A stretch of DNA of 21,903 bases from the NCBI RefSeq assembly GCF_001553345.1, contig NZ_KQ960752.1, forward strand, positions 1-21,903, given 5' to 3'. The notes under the pieces were generated by a model. It was not told the origin of the DNA and ran no database searches. It was given only the letters and a program-made list of their open reading frames with translations. Below, piece by piece: positions 17,201-21,903 of this stretch. Made by a program: the position numbers and the translations under genes. How positions within the stretch are numbered: the first letter of the stretch is position 1; each line of letters opens with the position of its first letter. Source of the stretch: Veillonella sp. DNF00869 (GTDB lineage: Bacteria; Bacillota; Negativicutes; Veillonellales; Veillonellaceae).

Positions 17201-20200
17201 CACTGTACCAGAGTATTCTGTAGCAGTAACTGCACCATCTGCACCTGTAGTTTTATTAGAAGATACAATCCAACCCATGTTACGGATATCGCCTACAGTA
17301 GCGGCTGTATTGTCGCTTACTTTAGGTTCTCCTGCGGTAGGTTTAGACAAGTCAACCAAACCAGTGTTTTTATCCGTTGTACCTGCTACATTACCACCAT
17401 ACGTATCCAATCCAGATTTCACATTAGTAACTTTCACTGGATCCGTATCATTAGGGCCAGACACTTTCAAGTCTCCATCATTTGTTTTAGACAACTTAGG
17501 TCCTTGATCGCCACCTACTTGAATCGTGTTGAAAGAAGGATTCTCTACCGTAGCAAATGTGATTTTACCATTAGCATCATGTTTTACATCTAGGTTTTTA
17601 CCAGCGATCATTTCTATAGTACTGCCTGCTTTAATGGATTCACCATCGGTAGTAACACCACTGCCTGCATTTCTTGTACCGCCATTAGCGCTAGCTTTCA
17701 ATGTAAAAGCCGCACTATTCACAGCATTTACCACAGAATCTACAGTAGCAATTTTACCTTTGTCACCATCTTTTACTTTCACAGTGCCAGGATTAGCACC
17801 AGTTTTAACAGGTTCGATTGCACCAGTGACAACTTTTAATCCATTAGTATCGTCAGTGGTAATCGTAGTACCATCTGTTTTAACTTTTAAACCATCATTA
17901 GTTACTTCTAGAGACTTATCCGCTGTATTAACGGTTAAACCAGCATTTGTTGTTTTTAATGACTTATCCCCTGGGTTAACCTTAACTCCATCTGCTCCTA
18001 CAGTTAAAGATTTGTCAGCTGCGCTCACAGTGATTTTGTTGGTCGCATCATCTTTTTTCAAGCCATCGCCAAGGTTTACGCTGTATTTCACAGTAGATGT
18101 TTTACCATCTGTACTTTCCACAGTAGCTGTCGTGCCATCTCCATTGGCAAAGTTCACAGTATCATAAGGCTTCACAAAATCTACAGCTTTGTTATTACCT
18201 TGTAAATTCCAACCTGCATTCAATACGTCAGATACAGTGGCTGCATTCGTCGGATTTACTTGATCTGCAGCATCTCCTAAGGTTGGCGCCGCTTGAGATG
18301 TAGTGGCATTACTTGCTCCTGTAGTAGCATCATTATTTTTAGTGCTCGGTAAATTACCTGCCACATTAGAAATCGCATTACCGCCATTATTCAAACCTGC
18401 AGTCGTTAACGAAACAGGTTGTTTTCCTACAGTTACTGGAGTGACTGTCACCCCAGCACCATTGATATTAGTCGTATCACCTGCATTATTTTTAAACTGA
18501 GCGCTTTTTAATCCCCTTAACTCTGGATTCAAAGAATAGGTGAATTTAGAAGTTACACGTGTTCCTGTTTTACGCGTCGGATTATCTGGATCATCATACA
18601 CTGGTCTAGATGCATCTTCTTGATGTAATACCAAATTATCGCCTACACGAATTTTCACTTCATCATTAAGACGTACTTTATCTATATGACCTGTAGCCGT
18701 ACCTGGATTTTCTCGTGTTGTTGTTTTACCATCAGCAGTATGTACTTCAGTTCCTTCTGTAGCTGTCGCTCCATTAAATTTCAATACACCAGAGCTGTCC
18801 TTATCTTTTTCAGCTTCTACAGCCCAACCACTGGACATGCGCTTTGTAACGGAATTCAACTGAGAACCGTTGATGGCATCTGTAGAATCATCTGCAATAC
18901 GACCAGCGGCTACATTTTTCAATTGACGTTCTGCCCCTGGTGAGCCAAAAGATACTACGTCACCTTCAGACGTATTTGTTCCACCTGCCCAATAGAATGT
19001 ATAGGCTACTTTTTGACTATCAAATGGTACAATTTTACCTTCTTTATCATAGGAAATATCTGTTTGTCGAGTACCAACAGATCTCTTATCCGCTCTAGAA
19101 CCTGTACCGATAGCCACCCCATTTTGTAGTTCAGACATAGCGCCTGTACCTAGGGCCACACCACCTAATTTTGTGACACGGGCACCAGTACCAATAGCCG
19201 TCCCTAAATCACCAGTAGATAAGGAGTGAACCCCCATGGAAATAGAACCATGACCATTTTTATTCGCTGCCGAAGAATAATCTAAGGTATCTGTATTCAA
19301 GATGCCACCATTCGTTAATTCTCCATAGGCTTGTTGGATAGTACCACTAGCGTTTTCCATTTCTACAGAACGGATGGTACGTTCGACTTGTTCTCCACCA
19401 ATGGTCTCTGTCTTTTTAGTGGATTTGATGACAGTTTTTCCATCAGCACCTATTTTCTCTTTTTGGTAACTTACTCGCTGATTAGCTACCTTGGTAATTT
19501 CAGAACCACCAATCATAATAGAGGAATCACCTTGCGCCTGTGTTCCAAGACCCATAGCAATGGCACCTTGTTCACCAGAAGCAACCGCGCCTTGACCTAC
19601 CGCAATATCTGCCTCTTTCGTTGTTTGTGCTAACTGACCTACTGCTACGGAGGCTTTTGTAGCCTGAGCATGATCACCTACAGCAACAGCGGATGTTTCC
19701 GCATTGGATCTGTAACCAGCAGCCACAGCTGCTTCTTTTGCACGAGCAGCCGTACCTGCAGCAACCGCATAATTACCTTGTGCTTCCGATCCCATACCGA
19801 TGGCTACTGCTGCCTCAGCATTCGCTACTACAGAGGCTCCAGAACCGATGGCTGTGGCACCAAAAGCACCTTTTCTAACGATAGAGTTCGTACCGATAGC
19901 TACGCCTAATGGTGTGGTAGAATGGGCTTGCATACCGATTACGGTTGAACCATCTTGACCATAGCTGGCACGATAGGAACGATCTAATCCTGCGCCTACT
20001 AGTTCCTTATATTTTTCAGAAATAGTAAGCTCCGACTCTGTTTTATCTGTTGGGTTCCTTTTTCCTGTACCCGGAGTGACTGCCGCATTAAAATCATTAA
20101 CACTTCTGGCATCTGCACTATTCGGGTCCGCAGCTTTAAAATATTTCTTTCCATCATAGGCTTGAATATCATTACCACCAATAACGATAGAGCCCATACC

Positions 20201-21142
20201 GGCTATAGATTGCGCACCAATGGCCACTGATTGGTCACCAATGGCACGGGTGTTACGGCCTAAGGCTGTGCCTTCATTAATATCTACGCCTTGGAAAGAG
20301 AAGAAACCATCCTTGCTAGCATCTCCTGTTTTTTTGAAATAATCCAATTTACTGGTAGTCCCACCAAAAGCTTTCACCAATACGGTTGCATTATCATCAG
20401 GATCAGTACCATTTCCTGTTGGTAAGCCCTCTGCATTAATCGCACGAAACCCCGCACCAGCACCAGCACCAATAGCTACGGAAGAGTTAATAGCAGCATT
20501 ATTTTTATTAACCCCCGTATAAGATGATACCCCGATTGCCACGCCACCTGAAGCTTCATTTTTCCCTATGCTTGTTACATCAGTAGCTGCTCCTGTTTTG
20601 GTAGAACCTGCTGTGGAATTATAGCCTATGGCAATACTATGTCCACCCCCTTCATCACGGCTTTTAGCTTCTTTACCAATAATAATATCATTGTCTTTCT
20701 TTGCTTCGCTAGATGAACCAAAAGCAATTGTATCATTCGCTTTAGCCTTTGCCTCATTACCAAATGCCATTGAGCGCTGCCCAGCCGCTTCTGTATTTCT
20801 ACCAAGAGCTACCGTATATGTATTTGTAGATTTTGAATTTGTGCCTAAGGCAATCGTATCATCTTGGTTTGCCTTAGAGTTTTTACCTACCGCCACTGCG
20901 TTCGTACCACTAGCTGATGAAGTTTCTCCAAAAGCGACACTGGTAGCGCTACCTGTACCTGCATCATTAATGGCTCCTACTGTGTTTACCATCACAGGAC
21001 TCACCGCCATAGCCATGGCAGCAGAACTAATCACAATAGCTTTCGCCTTATTGCGACCCACTCGTTTCGCTAGTTCTGATACAACTACATAACAACCCTT
21101 CGTTTTACTCCATACAACTTTATAAATACGATTCAATGCCAT
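11009..21142 (-). CDS. Giant trimeric autotransporter adhesin (YadA type)
   Basis: The 3377-residue surface protein belongs to the type Vc autotransporters. Residues 1-25 (MALNRIYKVVWSKTKGCYVVVSELAKR) are an ESPR, followed by a signal helix to about residue 57. Residues about 65-685 carry YadA-head repeats (AVAVGKNSKA, TIALGTNSKS and many similar). A neck follows near 736 (LKNVAAGRIADDSTDAINGSQLNSV). The stalk contains repeated NAATVSDVLNAGWNLQ and TAATVGDIRNMGWIVS modules, an Ala-rich coiled coil and a 17-residue repeat array. A second neck near 3185 (IHNVAPGTKDTDAVNVSQL) leads to the anchor, whose last strand ends TWKFG at 3299. Another 78 residues follow and look like a coiled coil, which is unusual. 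It is expected to form homotrimers that mediate adhesion, aggregation or biofilm. AAAGG precedes the start at a rather long distance, and this N-terminus is supported by the ESPR. Confidence 0.95.
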   Translation of the reverse strand: MALNRIYKVVWSKTKGCYVVVSELAKRVGRNKAKAIVISSAAMAMAVSPVMVNTVGAINDAGTGSATSVAFGETSSASGTNAVAVGKNSKANQDDTIALGTNSKSTNTYTVALGRNTEAAGQRSMAFGNEAKAKANDTIAFGSSSEAKKDNDIIIGKEAKSRDEGGGHSIAIGYNSTAGSTKTGAATDVTSIGKNEASGGVAIGVSSYTGVNKNNAAINSSVAIGAGAGAGFRAINAEGLPTGNGTDPDDNATVLVKAFGGTTSKLDYFKKTGDASKDGFFSFQGVDINEGTALGRNTRAIGDQSVAIGAQSIAGMGSIVIGGNDIQAYDGKKYFKAADPNSADARSVNDFNAAVTPGTGKRNPTDKTESELTISEKYKELVGAGLDRSYRASYGQDGSTVIGMQAHSTTPLGVAIGTNSIVRKGAFGATAIGSGASVVANAEAAVAIGMGSEAQGNYAVAAGTAARAKEAAVAAGYRSNAETSAVAVGDHAQATKASVAVGQLAQTTKEADIAVGQGAVASGEQGAIAMGLGTQAQGDSSIMIGGSEITKVANQRVSYQKEKIGADGKTVIKSTKKTETIGGEQVERTIRSVEMENASGTIQQAYGELTNGGILNTDTLDYSSAANKNGHGSISMGVHSLSTGDLGTAIGTGARVTKLGGVALGTGAMSELQNGVAIGTGSRADKRSVGTRQTDISYDKEGKIVPFDSQKVAYTFYWAGGTNTSEGDVVSFGSPGAERQLKNVAAGRIADDSTDAINGSQLNSVTKRMSSGWAVEAEKDKDSSGVLKFNGATATEGTEVHTADGKTTTRENPGTATGHIDKVRLNDEVKIRVGDNLVLHQEDASRPVYDDPDNPTRKTGTRVTSKFTYSLNPELRGLKSAQFKNNAGDTTNINGAGVTVTPVTVGKQPVSLTTAGLNNGGNAISNVAGNLPSTKNNDATTGASNATTSQAAPTLGDAADQVNPTNAATVSDVLNAGWNLQGNNKAVDFVKPYDTVNFANGDGTTATVESTDGKTSTVKYSVNLGDGLKKDDATNKITVSAADKSLTVGADGVKVNPGDKSLKTTNAGLTVNTADKSLEVTNDGLKVKTDGTTITTDDTNGLKVVTGAIEPVKTGANPGTVKVKDGDKGKIATVDSVVNAVNSAAFTLKASANGGTRNAGSGVTTDGESIKAGSTIEMIAGKNLDVKHDANGKITFATVENPSFNTIQVGGDQGPKLSKTNDGDLKVSGPNDTDPVKVTNVKSGLDTYGGNVAGTTDKNTGLVDLSKPTAGEPKVSDNTAATVGDIRNMGWIVSSNKTTGADGAVTATEYSGTVKNANEVRFVGTGSAIVSGKTEGDVRTITVKVDDQTSTNNAVTPVIYTDESGNQVYPTGKKDPDGNQIFNTKPDGSGKQVTGPVKTTVNGPKGTSTPTTLSNVEGNLDGAKTGTTAPKTDAVAPNTTNKAGDKFINPNNAATVGDVLNAGWNLQNNGTAKDFVKPYDTVNFINGLNTTAVVTTSDDGTTSNVTYNVTGLPVTYTTADGTPVTKIGDKYYKVNDQGQPVDGTGAPVTKFNKDGKPVDKDGHEVPDVNITDKPLKTSLVNPAPAANKTGTTSPTTLDNVTSKLENYKAAPVNGKEPAKNSLRDLTNTNVTDNTAATVGDIRNMGWIVSSNKTTGANGAVTTDEYSEAVKNANEVRFVGEGSAIVSGKTEGNVRTITVKVDNQTGINKTVTPVNYTKADGTKVYPREVDNGDGTKTVKFFENPDGTGKEIPNTEVITSVNGPKGTTTPATLSNVKSNLPDTKNNDATTGPSNATTAQAAPNTTNKAGDKYINPNNAATVSDVLNAGWNLQNNGAAKDFVKPYDTVNFVNGGNTTAVVTTNAAGTASDVTFNVTGLPVTYTTEDGSPVSKVGDKYYKVNDKGQPISDAGKPAVGKNNDGKLVDENNNVIEPIDTTKPLKTALVNPTPAGDKPNTTTATQLGNVTSGLDKYGDQVNNADVPGTTDKNRGLVDLSKPANGDPKVSDNTAATVGDLRNMGWIVSADKKTDDLTKAYSDTVKNANEVKFVGEGTATVSGKTDDKGVRTITVKVDDQTSTNNAVTPVVYTDKDGKQVYPTGKTDKDGNQIFNTKPDGKGVDVTGPVKTTINGPKGSISPASLSNVKSNIPNVNDGSKTITNPDGTEKTGDVENINKAPLTAEEAAALANPKTKDGQANPKYIGNNAATVSDVLNAGWNLQNNGESRDFVKPYDTVNFVNGLGTTAVVTTREDNTASDVTFNVKAANGSVTVDENGVKVTIGEMKPAVGTDNKETGAIATPADPATAKQLKETLAAAEKDLSAAREALKEAEKALAADPKNPALQQAVADKKADVATKQTPVDTAQKAHDEAGLNKMATVQNVAEAINNAGFNLKTSAGGGEKLTGTKDDGELIKPSNTVEMVAGNNLTVKQDANGKITYATKDNVTFTNVDTGTLNVGSPNTYTDGKGNTYTKVGANYYKPTDVVNGAPKPDATPVDVTTPVTPVNPVTMKAEAAKPATNNASDAQPSSALNVTSKDGKPTQITGVGSTLNTKTVDTTPAGTAPGTTPSTTPANLVDLEGTDDAPVNKNAAATVGDLQNMGWVVSAKDGNGYKDVVKNANVVDFKGDQGVTVTGKTLADGTREITVGIKEGEVTNKVTITHGNGTKTDAVKIGDNYYKVDKDGKPVGFEKGPDGKPTGTPLKVDPKTDKVTNAGAGVVTGNAVANAIQDSGWNVGIGSTDKDFSKDTKVYDKVNPNDDVKFANGANTNVSMVTVDAINEDGTKKATTYVKVDVNRDLKIDSVTTGGTATDKNGNNLVKVGDKYYKEGDVTVVTNPDGSTTVTPKKDTKPVPPADVIPAKDGAMIVKNADGKDVVSATVGKDGSGVFGVNGKDGKDGVSITAKDGEGAIGVNGKDGATTTIKGDTITLTDKDKNTNTSTPTTNVLKDTNGNTNTSTADKTELKDKDGNTNTSTSTTVTLADKDKNTNTSTAAGTTYKDKDDNKTVVGPKEISLRDKEGNNTASLTNKDLLLNAKDPKTGVEKTSHVSGDKIAFTTTDEMEKVFDKDGKPVIDPTTGKQKEKIKTPGNSTEYTNEGLKVIPNSTVARDANGNLTFKDEKGEPVMKDKDGNFVYMGKDGKPGEKYAGAVGALKPNVVDNTRVISFGMDKPVLDSNGNPVKGPDGKPVMTEGISAGMQQIHNVAPGTKDTDAVNVSQLKGIAGNVVNISNRMNRMGAQAAALASLQSIQYDPLEPTQISAGLGYYKGSSALALGINHYKNESTMFHMGASLNGHGDETMMNASVTWKFGARADETAVKDTFRQGPISASYTLQDKVSALEAQNKIQKDQLNELRATNAAQKAENEAQREELALMKAQIAELFKRMNG
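12071..12376 (-). repeat. Six tandem 51-bp units (17 residues) in the adhesin stalk
   Basis: Six consecutive 17-residue units start with DKDKNTNTST, DTNGNTNTST, DKDGNTNTST, DKDKNTNTST, DKDDNKTVVG and DKEGNNTASL. A seventh degenerate unit precedes them (GKDGATTTIKG, up to 12427). The exact period with D/N/G/T turns and alternating hydrophobic residues suggests a stacked beta-helical fibre rather than a coiled coil. Confidence 0.85.
14050..14230 (-). other. Ala-rich coiled-coil insert in the adhesin
   Basis: The segment AAEKDLSAAREALKEAEKAL ... KADVATKQTPVDTAQKAHDEAG is an Ala/Lys/Glu/Asp-rich helical stretch broken by DPKNPALQ. It stands between stalk modules that are otherwise Thr/Asn/Gly-rich. 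It appears only once and makes this stalk interval longer than its neighbours. Confidence 0.7.
14370..17314 (-). repeat. Tandem stalk units of about 1.1 kb in the adhesin
   Basis: Each unit begins with DNTAATVGD(I/L)RNMGWIVS and contains VKNANEV(R/K)FVG, the V(Y/N)GPKG... LSNV segment, NNAATV(S/G)DVLNAGWNLQNNG, DFVKPYDTVNF and a V.DV.FNV turn. Unit starts are at 17314, 16249 and 15136, so the first two are 1065 and 1113 bp. The third keeps the order to about 14370 and then diverges. A more distant fourth start is at 13399, and an upstream half-unit (NAATVSDVLNAGWNLQ) lies near 18250. Confidence 0.85.
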
Positions 21143-21218
21143 TTACTTTCTTACCTTTCATTTATCATCTATACGCGTATGATTTTAATATCATTACTGT
21201 CTTTTATATAGGAAATAC

Positions 21219-21255
21219 AAAAAACTATAACTTCAACCATCTTTTTAAGTTATAG
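21219..21255 (-). terminator. Hairpin plus T-run upstream of the adhesin (terminator or attenuator)
   Basis: On the minus strand CTATAACTT (21247-21255) and AAGTTATAG (21225-21233) form a perfect 9-bp stem with a 13-base loop. Six T residues (21219-21224) follow. It ends about 77 bases before the adhesin ATG. If transcription of the adhesin begins upstream of it, it would act as an attenuator; otherwise it ends an upstream transcript. Confidence 0.5.
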
Positions 21256-21770
21256 CTCATAAACTATAGAATTGTTATCTTCTACTGATAAAAATCATAT
21301 AAAATATATTAGCCTATTAGCAAACTTAAGCTAGCACTCCAGTTTCCTTCATTGACTAATATACCTATATTACATTATGCATAAAATTATATACAACAAA
21401 TAAAAAGAATACAAGCCATTTATAATATGCATATTAAATTAGTATAGATTGATTTTATCCTAGAAATACAAACATTTCAAAACAGCAACTTATCTATGTA
21501 TCTTTATTTCTAATTATGCATTTTATTGTAAAAAAATAGATTAATTTATATACTCTCTGAATATTTATAAATGACTTTATACAGACTTGAAAATCACATT
21601 ATATATATTATTTTCTGTTATTTTATCTTAATATACTTAAAACGCATAGAATTCACCACTTTATCCTTTTGTTGCATCATACATTCATATAATACTTCAT
21701 AAACATAGTCCATCCCATGCACAGAGATTACTTACCACGCTATTTGCAAATAATAGCCTCATAACATCCC
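21256..21770. other. AT-rich intergenic stretch without recognisable genes
   Basis: About 515 bases of very AT-rich sequence lack any convincing reading frame, tRNA or terminator. It contains an extra ACTATAG half-site at 21263-21269, next to the hairpin upstream of the adhesin. It probably holds the adhesin promoter and regulatory DNA, but no promoter could be assigned with confidence. Confidence 0.5.
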
Positions 21771-21903
21771 CTAAGGAGCGTAGTTACGAGTAGCAGCCTT
21801 TGTGGCGCCCCTTACTGATCAAATTACGAAAATGCAAGAAGAGTACGACATGTTCCGGAGCAAACCTAACCATTGTATCAGTTCGGGTCGGAATATGTCG
21901 TGC
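21771..21903. repeat. Interspersed repeat, copy C, running to the window edge
   Basis: The leader (21771-21840) matches copy A closely (CTAAGGAGCG, TTACGAGTAGCAGCCTT, TGGCG) and shares CTTACTGA with copy B. The hairpin arms (from about 21843 to the window end) are of different sequence (GTACGACATGTTCCG against CGGAATATGTCGTGC, paired with G-U), but the loop CTAACCATTGTATCA keeps the family form. The right arm reaches position 21903, so the outer part may continue beyond the window. Confidence 0.75.

Noticed and set aside
11616..18500. Many long plus-strand open frames (up to 476 codons) opposite the adhesin
   Set aside because: They are shadows of the biased Thr/Gly/Asn/Lys codon use of the adhesin. 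They show low-complexity Ser/Val/Leu/Phe composition, repeat with the stalk units and lack RBS.

Overview
The window looks like chromosomal DNA of a diderm Firmicute, most likely Veillonella or a close relative in the Negativicutes (inference from gene content; no search was run). It combines Firmicute-type genes (two-subunit [4Fe-4S] serine dehydratase SdaAB/SdaAA, a class B penicillin-binding protein with a PASTA domain, and a small hydrophobic-peptide locus arranged like Gram-positive type I toxin-antitoxin modules) with an outer-membrane protein that only a diderm can use: a 3377-residue trimeric autotransporter adhesin with an ESPR signal region and a YadA-type anchor. Every protein gene lies on the minus strand, so transcription runs from high to low coordinates.

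Layout in transcription order. (1) 21143-21903: AT-rich intergenic DNA with a copy of an interspersed hairpin repeat at the window edge and a terminator/attenuator-like hairpin just upstream of the adhesin. (2) 11009-21142: the giant adhesin: ESPR/signal, long YadA-like head, neck, about 1.1-kb tandem stalk units, a 17-residue repeat array, anchor, and an unusual 78-residue coiled-coil tail after the barrel. (3) 10848-10934: a second repeat hairpin. (4) 5745-10746: sdaAB (TTG start), sdaAA, cca and a FtsI/SpoVD-type PBP, tightly packed and probably one transcript. (5) 2402-5646: folD, hypA, hypB and a secreted protein of unknown function, all overlapping. The FolD lacks the cyclohydrolase lysine and glutamine. 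HypA/HypB are the nickel-insertion pair for a [NiFe] enzyme. (6) 2150-2370: two more copies of the repeat, one truncated against the other. (7) 1832-2128: a candidate type I toxin-antitoxin locus: a 26-residue hydrophobic peptide with a very strong ribosome binding site, and a convergent antisense RNA that covers the 3' end of its message. (8) 1079-1558: a five-tRNA cluster (Thr-Tyr-fMet-Thr-Met) behind a consensus promoter. (9) 300-923: a Yip1-like membrane protein. (10) 1-60: the first 20 codons of tuf (EF-Tu) with its own promoter.

The most interesting items are the toxin-antitoxin-like RNA pair, the interspersed structured repeat with a conserved loop and variable arms, the FolD with missing catalytic residues coupled to hypA, and the periplasmic coiled-coil tail on the adhesin.
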